From: Prosopocoilus inquinatus
Taxonomy: Eukaryota; Arthropoda; Insecta; Coleoptera; Lucanidae
Length of the DNA stretch: 64,000 bases
Assembly (NCBI GenBank): GCA_036172665.1
Contig: CM069877.1
Location: forward strand, 11,738,501 to 11,802,500
Direction of reading: 5' to 3'
Both the position numbers and the translations under genes were made by a program. The notes below the pieces were generated by a model. The model saw nothing but the letters and a program-made list of their open reading frames with translations. It was not told the origin of the DNA and did no database searches. Numbering within the stretch: the stretch's first letter is position 1; the number at the start of each line of letters is the position of its first letter. This document shows, in pieces, positions 10,052 to 20,875 of the stretch.

Positions 10052-10234
10052 ATTGATTTAATGGGCCAGAATGTTTACGAATACACTCACCCCTGCGATC
10101 ACGATGAAATCAGGGAGATTCTCTCATCGAAGGGGCAAGACGTCACCGACGAACGTAAATCCTTCTTCATAAGACTAAAGTGCACGCTCACCAGCAAAGG
10201 CAGATCCGTGAATTTGAAATCTGCCACGTACAAG
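10052..10234 (+). CDS. sima: sima/HIF-1alpha internal exon: PAS-A core
   Basis: A phase-0 exon of 61 codons. It contains IDLMGQNVYEYTHPCDHDE followed by IREILSSKG. The THPCDH(D/E)E signature is diagnostic of the HIF-alpha/sima branch rather than of trachealess, single-minded or period-type PAS proteins. The rest (RKSFFIRLKCTLTSKGRSVN, then LKSATYK) is the family's conserved FFLRMKCTLTSRGR strand region, which helps form the PAS-A dimer surface with ARNT. The acceptor is GATTTTCAG and the donor AAG|GTAAAC. An upstream ATG in the same open frame lies in the 53-bp intron and is not a start. Confidence 0.96.
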
Positions 10235-10347
10235 GTAAACAAACACCCCTCACCTGATTTATTTCTGGCCTTTGTGGACGTTAATCTGTCAATATTTAGA
10301 TTAAAATTTCCATCAAAATATTACATATTATGTACTTAAATATCTAA

Positions 10348-10473
10348 GGCCCGATTTCATAATAGTACTCTAAATTTAAAGTTTCTTTAACTTAAGAAAA
10401 TACATTTGTTTCCCTTTCTTGAAGTGTCTTTAAATAGAAGCTTCTAAAGTAAAGTCTGATTATGTAAACAGTC
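10348..10473. mobile_element. MITE copy (family with 1692, 10938, 44869)
   Basis: Starts GGCCCGATTTCATAATAGTA and has CATTTGTTTCCCTTTCTTGA at its centre. It lies inside the 409-bp intron of sima. Confidence 0.8.
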
Positions 10474-10643
10474 ATAACTAATTATAACATATGAACATAT
10501 TTTTATAAGAATTTGTTAAACACATAAATGTTTCCACTGTCGTAAAAAACCATGTTTATTATTTATTGATGGAAATTTTGATCAAAACATTGACACCGGG
10601 ATATTAAACACTTTAAACACCCCCATTTTTTTTCTTTTTTAAG

Positions 10644-10834
10644 GTGATACACGTTACTGGCCACGTTGTGCAAAAAGACGAGTCAAAAGATGATGCCAAA
10701 AATACTATGCAACGCTGTCTTGTAGCAGTTGGACAGCCCATACCTCACCCTTCTAATATCGAGGCACCCCTGCCTCACCAGACATTCCTCACCAAGCACA
10801 GTCTGGACATGAAGTTCACGTACGCTGATGATAA
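10644..10834 (+). CDS. sima: sima/HIF-1alpha internal exon: end of PAS-A, linker, start of PAS-B
   Basis: Begins [13 protein letters not shown] (end of PAS-A, compare VLHCTGHI in vertebrate HIF-1alpha). A short variable loop follows, then [20 protein letters not shown] and [20 protein letters not shown]. The PIPHPSNIE and (S/T)KHSLDMKF(T/S)Y motifs are hallmarks of HIF-alpha proteins; SLDMKF opens PAS-B. The acceptor is TTTTTTAAG and the donor AA|GTAAGT. Its 191 bp leave two bases that join the first base of the next exon into a lysine codon. The loop between VVQKDE and MQRC is short, as is usual for this variable part. Confidence 0.96.
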
Positions 10835-10937
10835 GTAAGTTGACAAATTTTTTAATGCTCGACAAGAGAAGTATTAAAGTCGATCACCAATTACGTATTA
10901 CAAAGTGTGCGTAACAACATTCACCTAAAATATTTAA

Positions 10938-11057
10938 GGCCGATTAGGACTTTAAATTTAAAGCTACTTTAACCTAAAAAATACAATATTTATTTCCCTA
11001 TTCTTAAAGTGACTTTAAATTAAAGCTTCCTTAAAGTCTGTTCATGAAAAAGGTCAT
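10938..11057. mobile_element. MITE copy (family with 1692, 10348, 44869)
   Basis: Starts GGCCGATTAGGACTTTAAAT and carries TTTATTTCCCTATTCTTAAA at its centre and AAAGCTTCCTTAAAGTCTGT at its end. Same orientation as the other copies. Confidence 0.8.
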
Positions 11058-11264
11058 TAGAATATGTATTATACAAGGAAGTAAGAAGTAACATTAAGAA
11101 AAAGGCGAACGATGTGAAGTTTGAAACAAGACGAGAAAACAACTCATTTGCGTATTTGTCACACTCTTATGAGAGGGCTCTGAAATATAAGCATTCAAAT
11201 TATAATATTGCAATTAAGGTCGTTTCTTGTCCAATTGAATTTGTAAGAGCATAGGTTTTAACCT

Positions 11265-11380
11265 GTGACTGGACACTATTAAAATTTGGAAGAACTATCA
11301 ACGTTTCATTATAGCTTGATAGCTTCGTCAGGAGTTAAGAAAATACCATTTTTGTTCCTAATTTTAATAGTGTCTAGTTA
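11265..11380. mobile_element. Small inverted-repeat element with hammerhead-like centre
   Basis: Termini TGACTGGACACTATTAAAATT and AATTTTAATAGTGTCTAGTTA are inverted (short core given). Between them, on the minus strand, CTGACGA (11331-11325) and GAAAC (11307-11303) enclose an imperfect stem, giving the order of a hammerhead core. Related A/T-rich inverted pieces lie at about 11655-11725 and 12105-12170. Confidence 0.55.
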
Positions 11381-11399
11381 AAAATTAAAAACTATTTTC

Positions 11400-12760
11400 T
11401 TATAATATTGCAGGAAAAAATTCTCGACAGAAAAAAAAGAAAGGAAATGGAGTGAACCCTTGAATAAGTTCATCTCTTAAAAGCTCGAGATTTACGACTA
11501 TGTTAATTAAAAATCTAATTAAATATATTAAGGAAGGAACTCGCGTTAAAATTGAAAAAGAAAACTAACTAACTTACTTATACAACCAAACATACACATA
11601 CGTGAGTGTTTGCCTAAATAGAGAATGCCAATGTAAGATCTTCAAAATATTTTACACTATTAAAATTGGAAAAAAAATACAATTTTTTTCCAATTTTTAA
11701 TTTTAATAGTGTCTGGTTAAAAATTAAAAATTATTTTCTTATAGTTAATTTTTGGGTAGTTCTTGCTCGTGAGAATTGCAGAAAATATGAAATAAATAAA
11801 AAAGTTTCTTAAGACGAGCTAAAAGAGTAATTTATTGACTTACTTGACGTTTCTTATAATATTGCAGTAAAAAATTCTCAACAAGAAAAAAAGAAAGGAA
11901 ATGCAGCGAACCCTTGAATAATATCATCTCTTAAAAGCTCGAGACTTACAACGATGTTAATAAAAAATCTGATTAAATTTATTAAGAAAGGAACTCGCTT
12001 TAAAATTGAAAAAAAGAAAAAAAGTGTTACTTATGCAACCAAACATACACGTATGTGAATGTTTGTCGAAATAGGGAATGCCAATGTCAAATCTTCAGAA
12101 TACTTTACACTAATAAAATTGGAAAGAAATAGTATATTTTTATCCAATTTTAATAGTGTCTGGTTAAAAACTAAAAACTATTTTCTTGTAATAATGCAGG
12201 AAAGAAATCTCGATAAGAAAAAAAGAAAGGAAATGCAGTGAACCCTTGAATAATATCATCTCTTAAAAATTTATTAACGCAGGAACTCGCGATAAAATTG
12301 AAAAAAAAAAAGAAAAAGAAGGTCTTATAATAATGTAGACCAGAATTCTCGACAAGAAAAGAAGAAATGAAATGCATTGAGCTCCTGAATAATATCTCTT
12401 AAAAGCTTGAGATTTACAACGGTGTTAATTAAAAATCTAATTAAATTTATTAAGGAAGGAACTCGCGTTAAAATTGAAAAGGAAGAAAGTTCTTACTTAT
12501 ACTTACTTACCTTTTAAATTTGATCAATTATGCAAATCAACATTCCTTGAATATCAATGTAAATAAGTCGTCAGTATTATTTTTTTCGGGCCCAGAAAAT
12601 TACATGACCGTTTGTATAGAGAAGTTCAAATTCAAATTAACCACAATTTGGTGCCAGTGTCCCAAAAAGCAAAAAGAAAAATATTATGCAACCAACCATA
12701 CACATACGTGAATGTTTGCCTAAATAGAGAATGCCAATGTCAAATCTTCAGAATAGTTTA
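11400..12760. repeat. Degenerate tandem repeat, units about 450 bp
   Basis: CAACCAAACATACACATACG, GCCTAAATAGAGAATGCCAA and ATCTTCA begin units near 11582, 12036 and 12688. GAAAGGAAATGCAGTGAACC, GAACTCGCGTTAAAATTGAA and TTTTAATAGTGTCTGGTTAA are also shared. Part of the unit (TTATAATATTGCAGGAAA...) recurs near 11403, 11861, 12183 and 12327. Located in the 2-kb intron of sima; no coding. Confidence 0.75.
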
Positions 12761-12763
12761 CAC

Positions 12764-12845
12764 CAGTGTTTCCCAAACTTTTAGGTTTGGCGACCCCCTT
12801 GTGAGCTGTGTTATGATTTGCGCCCCCTCCCCTCCCAACTTACGA
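12764..12845. mobile_element. hAT-like terminal fragment
   Basis: CAGTGTTTCCCAAACTTTTA followed by GGCGACCCCCTTGTGAGC matches the well-known hAT terminus style (CAGTGNTTCCCAAACTTTT ... GCGACCCC). Only one end is seen; it lies just before the 12899 exon. Confidence 0.6.
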
Positions 12846-12898
12846 TCTTTTTTCTTCTTAATTTAAGTTAAAAATTAACGATTGATTTGATATTTTAG

Positions 12899-13005
12899 GA
12901 TGATGGAATTTTTGGGATATTCCTCGGACGATCTAATCAGCAAGTCTGTCTACGAATACCACCACGCGACAGACAGCGACGCCATCTGTTCGGCCTACAA
13001 GTGCT
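12899..13005 (+). CDS. sima: sima/HIF-1alpha internal exon: N-terminal half of PAS-B
   Basis: The acceptor is GATATTTTAG and the donor TGCT|GTAAGT. After completing the split lysine codon it encodes MMEFLGYSSDDLISKSVYEY then HHATDSDAICSAYKC. This matches the PAS-B segment of HIF-1alpha, in which [21 protein letters not shown] is the well-known stretch. The exon ends with one base of a leucine codon that is completed 36.5 kb downstream at 49509. A hAT-like terminal fragment ends within about 60 bp of the acceptor. Confidence 0.95.
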
Positions 13006-13159
13006 GTAAGTATCACATAATTTTCTTCAAAAGTTAGTAGATACGTCATCGTCTTCTGAAGTAATTAACATCGCACGTGTAACTTTTTATGCTAACGCCT
13101 AAGTGGGTAGGCAACCGTAGTATCACCAGCGTATTGGAGTTAATACTACACTCCAAAAG

Positions 13160-13284
13160 GCCCGATTTCTTCACTTCTTAATAAATTTATCTGCCAGTTA
13201 ATATCCTGGAAAACTATTATCGATACAATGATTTTCAAGGTTAATATCTGGCAGATAAATTTATCAGGAGATGAAGAAATCGGA
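13160..13284. mobile_element. Intact MITE (family with 341 and 653)
   Basis: Termini CCCGATTTCTTCACTTCTTA and ATGAAGAAATCGG; inner arms AATAAATTTATCTGCCAG and CTGGCAGATAAATTTATCAG. The spacer includes AACTATTATCGATACAATGA. Arms of about 43 bp. Confidence 0.85.
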
Positions 13285-13458
13285 CATAAGTATTACGAAA
13301 CCTCTTAAGTTTTTCCCAAAATAAAAACACAAATGATTTGGATTTAAGAGATAAATTTAGGCCCGTTTTTTTAACTCGTTTTTAAACTTAAAAGGAACAG
13401 CTATGGTATTTATGTATTACCATGCGTTTTTTTTTTTTTAATTTTTACACATGGCAGC

Positions 13459-13577
13459 AGTGTATACTTTTATTAAAAACATGTCAACGCATTGTGTATG
13501 TGTAATTGGTTGCTTACAGATTTCAGTAAAACAATGCATTGACATGTTTTTTTTTTTTTTAAATAAAAGTATACACA
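13459..13577. repeat. Inverted repeat, arms about 37 bp
   Basis: GTGTATACTTTTATTAAAAA plus CATGTCAACGCATTGT on the left mirror ACAATGCATTGACATG plus TTTAAATAAAAGTATACAC on the right, with a loop of about 45 bp. No coding. Confidence 0.8.
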
Positions 13578-13599
13578 GTTACTATGTATAGAAATTAAA

Positions 13600-13984
13600 A
13601 AGCAAACTCTTGGTATAAACGTGAATTTTACGAATCCAGCAAAACCAGTACAGTTGGGGTTATGCTACCGGCTGTATTCACGGGTATGTACAATTGCCTA
13701 TCTGTTAGGCATTACTATTAAAATTATACTGTCGTTTTAAACAACTGACTATTCAAACAGTTGGCAGAAGTGGCAACTGTTGCACTTCTGTAACAAACAG
13801 TTGCCAAATTTTTTTCACAGTGGCGTTGTTTTGGAGGGGAGAAGGGGAGGGATCTGCTTTAGTTGCCGTCCGTGTTCGTCTACATTTTTCTTAAATTTTT
13901 CAAAATTCATTCAAATTTAAATCTATTTCAAGATACAAGATAGAGGGTAGAGGGAAATGATTGTGATTGATTACATTCATCTAT
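13600..13984. other. Intronic sequence, nothing recognised
   Basis: Contains a short run of AACAGTTGCC/GGCAACTGTT inverted pieces near 13760-13810. No gene, no array. Confidence 0.5.
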
Positions 13985-14770
13985 TAGGTAGTTATATACG
14001 TCATAGGTCACATCGGTTACCGGAATAAATAAAGGTCTTGTATGTACACTTTATACAACGTTCTTTTTTAAAATCCAATTTTTTTTTGTAAGTTTAAAAA
14101 AAATTTAATACGTGCTCTGCAAGCTTTACAAAACTGCAAATCCTTTGGAAAATATTTGCTTGGATTTTTGAGTTCGGCTTAATTTTTAAATCCATGCATA
14201 GGTCGTGGGTCACGTGGGTTATCAGAATAAATGAAGATCCTGTATATTTTTTTACAACATCCAATTTTTTTTAGAACTTTCAAAAAATTTCATTGCATGT
14301 TCGGAAAAGCTTTACCGAAATGGAAATTCTTTAAAAAAATATTTTCGTTGATGTTTGAGTTTGGCTTACAATTCTAAATCCGTGGATACGTCATAGGTCA
14401 CGTGGGTTATCGGAATAAAGGAAGATCCCGTACATTTTTTTACAACTTTGTTTTTAAAAACCAATTTTTTTCCAACTTGAAAACATTTTATTGCGTGTTC
14501 AGAGAAACTTTACAGAAGTGGAAATTCCTTGAAAAAGTATTTTCGTTGATGTTTGAGTTTGGCTTACATTTCTAAATCCATGCATACCTCACTGGTCATG
14601 TGGGTTATCGGAATAAATGAAGATCTTGTACAGTTTTTACAACTTTCTTTTTAAAATTCATTTTTTTAACTTTCAAAAAATTGTATTGCATGTTCAGAGA
14701 AGCTTTACAGAAATGGAAATTCTTTAGAAAAATATTTTCATTATTTTTTGATGACACTTCCAAATCTATG
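13985..14770. repeat. Tandem array, four units of about 196 bp
   Basis: CGGAATAAAT-type landmarks at 14021, 14223, 14411 and 14609 give periods of 202, 188 and 198. Shared text includes GTCATAGGTCACGTGGGTTA, AATAAATGAAGATCCTGTA and GCTTTACAGAAATGGAAATT. Two units contain CACGTG. Confidence 0.88.
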
Positions 14771-15740
14771 CATGAGCTCGTTTGCATTTTTATTAAAAGT
14801 AAAATAGTTTCTGTTCTTATTTATTGCCTGTCTTAAGACGTCAAGAATGTTTTCTTTTCTTTTTAATGAATAAAATAAAATTTGTTAAAAAGCAATTAAC
14901 TTTCACATTTACCATTTCACTTTCACCTGCCAGCTTGTCTAAGAATAAATAAATTAATTTGAATTTTTTCAACGAAGAGCCTTGGTACAAGCACACCAAC
15001 GAACTCAGCAGTCCGTACAGTTGCCTACGTTAAAGACGGTAAAAGTATTTTTTTTTCTTCGAGAAAGTTTTAAGTTTTTCAACAATTTTCTAATTCTTCC
15101 TGATTTCGAAAAAGAAAAAAAAGACCGACATTATTATTTGTTTATTTTAATTTTCATCCGTCTTAATAGTGAAACCTATTGAAAACCTTTAAAAATTACA
15201 AACAATAGTTAAACTTATTGAAAACGTTTAAAAATTAAAAAAAAAATTGATGTATTCATAAAATAGGAAGCCTGAGTATAGGCAATCTAATGAACACGAT
15301 CGTTTGTGTGGTTGCCTACACAGAAAATAGCAAGGACGTATTGGACGTATTCCTTTTAATTAAATACTGTGGCAAACTTGCTCAGGATTCGCTAAGATTA
15401 TCATATTATTTTCCAATTTCTTTTTAATAATATTCAAAACTATTTTCAATTTTTTTTTTCTGTTTTCAAAAAAGCGAATTTGTATACTTTTCGTAGACAT
15501 ATAAAACTTACTAATTTCAGAAAAATCAGCTACATGAATGCAGAAAATTATTTAAATTACTTTCAAATTAATAAAATAATAAATTTAAAATTCCCAATTA
15601 TTTTTTTTTATTGACTTCCATGTTTTGGACCATTTTTGTCGTATTTTGGTTTTGGTACTAATAAACACATATTAAGGAAATAATTATTAATGAAGTTGAC
15701 TCTTGTCCGATGAAAACAGTAAGTAAAAAAGGGTTTTTTT
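14771..15740. other. AT-rich intronic sequence, nothing recognised
   Basis: A/T-rich with TTGCCTAC-type short repeats near 15010 and 15320. The short frames have no coding character. Confidence 0.5.
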
Positions 15741-15862
15741 AATCTTAAACCGGACAGAATTACAATCGGAAAAGCACTCAACGTTTCACTCCTGTCGAAG
15801 CTATCAGTCGATAGTGAAACGTCGAGCGCTTTCCCGATTGTAATTCTGTCCGATTTAAGATT
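15741..15862. mobile_element. Foldback element with hammerhead-like centre
   Basis: The outer arms AATCTTAAACCGGACAGAAT and ATTCTGTCCGATTTAAGATT continue inward through TACAATCGG / CCGATTGTA. The centre reads CTGTCGA (15792-15798), stem CTATC / AGTC / GATAG, then GAAAC (15816-15820), the layout of a hammerhead core with one change from CTGANGA. It is flanked by the inverted pieces CAACGTTTCAC / GTGAAACGTCG. Confidence 0.65.
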
Positions 15863-16486
15863 AAAAACTTTTTACTTGAAATAATTATTAATAATGGAAA
15901 CACTAAAACGAAAAATAATTCACATAATATATTAAATCAAATTTTCAGTTTTTCAATTATTTTCACTGACTTTTCTATAAAACAGACAAATTTACACTGA
16001 CTTTTCCCCGACATTATGAAACTTTCGTCAATTCTCTGACTTTTCTCGGATTCCACGTTTTCCCGGTGAGTGGGGGGAAACCTACTAACCTAACTAACTC
16101 TTTCCTTTTTTTTTTGGATTTTCAGATTTTTGTATTTCACTGCCTTTAATACTTATTATGATTTAAATACAATTATAAACGTGACGACGCTAGTTGTAAG
16201 AAATAATTTATTAGGCATGAAGTCATAGAATGCTTCTGGAAAATTTTAAAAAAGATTTTCTTAGCGCTTCCTAATTTTCTCAATTTGTAAATAATTGTTT
16301 TGTTTGGAGCCTTGAGACGAGACAGACATTTATTAAGAACAAAGAGAAAACTAATCAACATGTACAATTTTTTTTTTTTTATTAAGAGCATTACCATTAT
16401 TTTTTTTTAAAATATTTTATTTGTGGAAGTTGTTTTTTTCTTTTTGACCGGTATTAAGTACTTGATGGGAAGAATTCAATGAAATA
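15863..16486. other. AT-rich intronic sequence, nothing recognised
   Basis: No array or open frame with coding character. The minus frame at 16173-16397 is Lys/Phe/Leu-rich, as expected of A/T runs. Confidence 0.5.
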
Positions 16487-16600
16487 TTTTGTTGCAAATC
16501 GTTTTTGATTGCAGTGGATCCCTCGAGCATCTCCTGTACAGCTGTCTCAACTCTATTCGGAGCTTCGTCAGCTGAAGCGATCGCAGGATGTCGCCACTTA
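16487..16600 (-). ncRNA. Degenerate hammerhead-like unit
   Basis: Minus strand: CTGACGA (16571-16565), stem AGCTCC / GAAT / AGAGTT, then GAGA in place of GAAA (16548-16545), CAGCTGTAC, and CTCGAGGGATCCACTGCAAT. It is followed by CAAAAACGATTTGCAACA as in the 8-kb units. The change in the second core box predicts loss of activity. Confidence 0.55.
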
Positions 16601-17043
16601 AACTTTTCATTCATTTTTTTGCTTTCAAAGTACGCACTGCCATTCCACTCAATTTGTTTTTGGTTCGGATTTTTGTTTATAAAAATGCTTTTGTTTTTGT
16701 TTAGACGTGTATAATACAGAGGGAGCTTTTGCAAATCAAAACCACGTGATCTATTATTCGTATTTTAGGCTATAGGCAACATACTTCACACAGTCGGTTA
16801 ACCTGCAATCATCGAATTTCATTGTTTCTTACAAATAAACACAAATAAATAATAAAAACGCGCCACTGCTCAGGAAGTACCCGTCCACTAAAAATTACTC
16901 AATGTTGCCAATAGTAGAAAATTACAGTAACTAATAATAATTAAGAAAACCTCAAAAGACCTCAAATTGGAGGCAAAAACAATTCCATATTCATTATATT
17001 ATGTTTTTAACAATGACTATCTGTCAATTACTTGACAACTTGT
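16601..17043. other. Intronic sequence, nothing recognised
   Basis: Mixed A/T sequence without repeats recognised or coding character. Confidence 0.45.
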
Positions 17044-19560
17044 ACACTATTTTATTTCCGTTTTTTTTTGTTTAGTAGTAGGCTGCTTGATTTAATTCCA
17101 TTTATTATTTACACTTGTTAAAACGAAAAGAAAAAAAATCAATTAAAAATTAAATAAAACAAAAACGAAAAGAAGCAAACTTCAAAATTAGAAACCACGA
17201 AAGTCAAGCAAACGAATCCAGTCTGTCTCAAGCCAATCTAATTTAATCAACGGTTATAACTTGAGAAAGTTAAAACGAAACTCCAAATGGGAAAAAATTA
17301 AAACTCGGAGTTCAATGAAAAAGAATTACAACTCAGAAAAGGTTAAAACCAAAATAGAAATGAACCAAAACCAAAAAATAAAATTCGAAACTCAAAAATT
17401 AAAAATGTAACTCAAAAGAATAAGTCTCAACTCGGCTGAAATTAAGTTCTGCTGAAGCGAACTCAATACAGAAAGGCAAGGAAAAATTTATTCAAACGAA
17501 AAGAAAAAATCAATCAAAAATTTAAGCGAGAATTCAAAATTAGAAACCAAAACAAGCAAATGTTCTTTGGCTCTTCATCCGAGGCCGACACATCACCTAT
17601 TCACTAACTCACTGCGACGTACTTATTTCTATTAATCACTAGCTAACTCCCAAAATGAATAATGAACAATCACTTTCTAATAGTGACTTAATAACGAATG
17701 CATTGCAAACTGAATGGATACTTTCTGAATGATTTACAAATTTCCCTTTTTGAAACTATCCGTGCAGGATGTGACAAAGTGCATTTTCGAAAAGTTCAGA
17801 GCCAAAAGCCGATGTATCAAAACTGTCAGCGTCTTGTTGAAACATGAGTAAACGAGCGAGCGCGTTAACTGTTTGGAATGAAACACGATTTGCTGGTGCA
17901 GAAACTTGAATTTCAAGGGTCAGCATGGAATTCCCTCATTTAAAACGTTAATTTAACTAAACTAAACAATTTTTTCAATTAAATCAAAAATAGTTTTTTT
18001 CAGGCTATCATTTGTTTTCGATTTTTTTATTTTAAATTTACTGGTATTTCAACCAAAGCAAACTCAAACGACTGAATTGAAAGTGAACTCGAGTTAAGCG
18101 AAAACAACTTGTAGGTACGTTCTTTTAATTGTTGTTAAGGAGTAATAGGTTTTATTATCCGTTTTTTTTTCTTTTTTTAGTAGTAATAGGCTGCTCGATT
18201 CAATTCATTTATTATTTACACTTGTTAAAACGAAACGAAAAAATCAATTAAAAATTAAAACAAAAACGAAAAGAATCAAACTTAAAAATTAGAAACCACG
18301 AAAGTCAAGCAAACGAATCCAATCTGTCTCAAGCCAATCTAATTTAATCAACGACTATAACTTGAGAAAGTTAAAACGAAACTCAAAAAGGGATAAAATT
18401 AAAACTCGGAGTTCAATGAAACAGAATTACAACTCAGAGAAGATTACAACCAAAATAGAAATGAACCAAAACCAAAAAATAAAATTCGAAACTCAAAAAC
18501 TAAAAATGTAACTCAAAAGAACAAGTCTCAACTAGGCTGAAATTAAGTTCTGCTGAAGCGAACTCAATACAAAAAGCAAGGAAAAATTTAAGCGAGAATT
18601 CAAAATTAGAAACCAAATCACGCAAATGTTCTTTGGCTCTTCATCCGAGGCCAACACATCACCGATTCATTAACTCACTGCGACGTACTCATTTCTACCA
18701 ATCACTGGCTAATCCCCAAAATGAATAATGAACCGTCACTTGCTAATAATGACTTAATAATGATTGCATTGTAAAGTGAATGGATGCTTTCTGAATGATT
18801 TACAAATTTTGGCTCTTCATCCGAGGCCGACACATCACCGATTCATTAACTCACTGCGACGTACTCGTTTCTACTAATCACTGGCTAACTCCCAAAATGA
18901 ATAACGAACGATCACTTTCTTATAATGACTTAATGATAAATGCGTTGCAAACTGAATAGATACTTTCTGAATGATTTACAAATTTCCCTTTTTTGAAACT
19001 ATCCGTACAGGATGTGACGAAGTGCATTTTCTAAAAGTTTAGATCCAAAAGCCGATGATTAATTAATATCAAAACTGTCAGCGTCTCGTTGAAACATGAG
19101 TAAACGAGCGAGCGCGTTAATTGTTTGTTTGAAATGATATACGATCTGCTGGTGCAGAAACTTGAATTTCAATTGTCAGCGTGAAATTCCCTCATTTAAG
19201 ACGTTAATTTTGCAAACGTCGGTTTTTTTTATAGACAACAATCTCCACAGTATTAGTTGCCGGCTCGATGTCTGATGTCATCACTGATCGTACTTGCGAA
19301 GTACTAACTAAACTATTTTGTCAATTAAATCATCAAAAATCTTGTTTCATCATTTGTTTTCGTTTTTTTTTATTTAATTTACTGGTGTTTCAACCAAAGC
19401 AAACTCTAAACTCAAACGACTGAATTGAAACTGAACTCGAGTTAAGCGTAGACAACTTGTAGGTACGTTCTTTTAATTGTTGTTAACGAGTAATAGGTTT
19501 TATTATCCGTTTTTTTTTCTTTTTTAATAGTAATAGGCTGCTCGATTCAATTCCTTTATT
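17044..19560. repeat. Tandem duplication of the lipocalin 3' flank (about 1.1-1.35 kb units)
   Basis: The block TAGTAATAGGCTGCTCGATT / CAATTCATTTATTATTTACAC occurs near 17080, 18180 and 19527. ATTATTTACACTTGTT begins at 17104, 18211 and 19558 (periods 1,107 and 1,347). The longer unit has an internal extra copy of TTCATCCGAGGCCGACACAT (18630 and 18810; once, at 17575, in the other unit). The rightmost copy runs into the lipocalin 3' UTR. The shared A-rich text also contains GAAACTATCCGTGCAGGATG and AACATGAGTAAACGAGCGAG. Confidence 0.88.
19555..19560 (-). terminator. Poly(A) signal of the lipocalin
   Basis: AATAAA on the minus strand, about 55 nt after the TGA. The same AATAAA context is preserved in the two tandem copies of this flank further left, near 17103 and 18210. 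Confidence 0.65.
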
Positions 19561-19614
19561 ATTTACACTTGTTACAAATACACATACAATCTCGACACTT
19601 TATGAAATAAATAT

Positions 19615-19982
19615 TCATGTTTGGCTGTAAGCCGCAGGGATTAACGTCGTTATGATTGCGAGCAACGCGGCGTATCCACAGCTTAGCCCTCGGGTATGCA
19701 GGTTGAGTCCACTGTTCGTTTGAGTCGTGGCATTGTGCGACGTGTGGTCATGGACTGTTCCATTGGCCGTCGCATTTGGGGGCGTTAAGGTTCCAGCAAT
19801 CGTTCCGATGACGGTTCCATTGGTGGTGGTCACGTTGCCTCCCTGGATGGAAAACTGCTTGCACCCTTCTAGTTTACCCTCGATGGGTAAATGCGTCAGG
19901 TTATTGCCGGCGACGGTCGCGTTAATTGCCGCAACGGCAGTTTCAGGCAACGAATAATTCCTGCGCCAGATCCACAGTTGTT
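19615..19982 (-). CDS. Lipocalin exon 3: C-terminal helix, Thr/Asn-rich tail, hydrophobic end
   Basis: The acceptor is TTATTTTCTAG; the split glutamine codon is completed and the frame runs to TGA at 19617-19615. LWIWRRNYSLPETAVAAINA (127-146) is the third conserved region (arginine after the last barrel strand) and the alpha helix; C165 is the fourth cysteine. Residues 170-225 are Gly/Asn/Thr-rich with repeated NxT sequons (NVT, NGT, NAT), so probably heavily glycosylated. The protein ends SCGYAALLAIITTLIPAAYS, a hydrophobic stretch typical of GPI-anchor signals. The full protein is 246 residues, against about 189 for ApoD and 214 for grasshopper Lazarillo; the excess is the glycosylated tail. 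AATAAA lies about 55 nt past the stop. Confidence 0.92.
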
Positions 19983-20563
19983 CTAGAAAATAAAAAATGT
20001 TAATTGCCCTCCATAAAGATAATTATTGGCGAGAGTAAATATTGCACAAGTGGGTAAATCACCGAGGTGTAAATACTGGAAAGATTGTGGTACTCTTCAC
20101 AAGTACGATGAGAATGTAAAAGTTATTTAAAAATGAACGTTTCTAGAATGAGAAGGGGAATGTAGGTCGAGTGTTGCTTGCTGCATTGTATTTGGCAAAG
20201 TCTAAGTAAGTAAGTAAGTGACTCGAGATCATTTGTTTGTTTAATTTAGAAATTATTTACTTAAGTATTCATAAATAATTGTTTGCGTCTTTCTCCTTTT
20301 CTTCCGCGTAATGGATTACACATTTTTGCTCTTCGATTTTTTTTTTTTTTAATTAGAAGAAGTACAGTTGCAGTTGTGTTTTTTGCAACTGCAAACTACA
20401 ATTTTTCTCTTGGTTAGGAGGGGGGTGGTTACAAGTCACCCTTCGACGACATAAAACAAGGCGCACAAGAGATGCGATCCATGTCAAAAAAAAAAAAAAC
20501 ACGGTGCAAAGTATTTTGGTGATCGATGACCGGAGGTCGGAATCACATATTTCGACGTCATCG

Positions 20564-20571
20564 TGACGTCA
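20564..20571. promoter_or_regulatory. Consensus CRE palindrome in lipocalin intron 2
   Basis: TGACGTCA lies within a cluster of GACGTCA / GTGACGT sequences at 20554-20581, just inside lipocalin intron 2. It matches the CREB/ATF consensus. Function is inferred from the motif only. Confidence 0.35.
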
Positions 20572-20608
20572 CCGTGACGTACACCTACTTACTTATTGTA
20601 GTACTTAC

Positions 20609-20858
20609 GTTGACTTTGAGTTTCATTTTCGTTGGTATTCTTGCACAGCCACAACACAGCGTACTCTTTATAATCCGTTCCGACGACGATCACGCTTGCA
20701 TTCTTCCAATTTAGATACGAGGGTTCCCTAAAACTCATCGCCCCATTATTCTCTGGCGTATTATTGTATTGCAAATCAAGCTCGAACTCGTTCGCCCTCG
20801 TCAGGTTTACAATCGTACATTTCGTTTGGTCTTCTGCTTCGAACCACGTACCAAGAAA
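20609..20858 (-). CDS. Lipocalin exon 2: beta-barrel core with GxW and TDY motifs
   Basis: Acceptor TTATTACAG, donor CAAC|GTAAGT; 250 bp, ending one base into a codon. Residues 42-124 start FLGTWFEAEDQTKCTIVNLT. GTW (44-46) is lipocalin structurally conserved region 1 and C55 the second cysteine. VVGTDYKEYAVLWLC (99-113) is region 2 (TDYxxY) with the third cysteine, C113. Sequons occur at N59, N73, N94 and N119. The GxW plus TDY spacing and the cysteines match the Lazarillo/apolipoprotein D group. Confidence 0.94.
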
Positions 20859-20875
20859 CTGTAATAATCAGGGAA

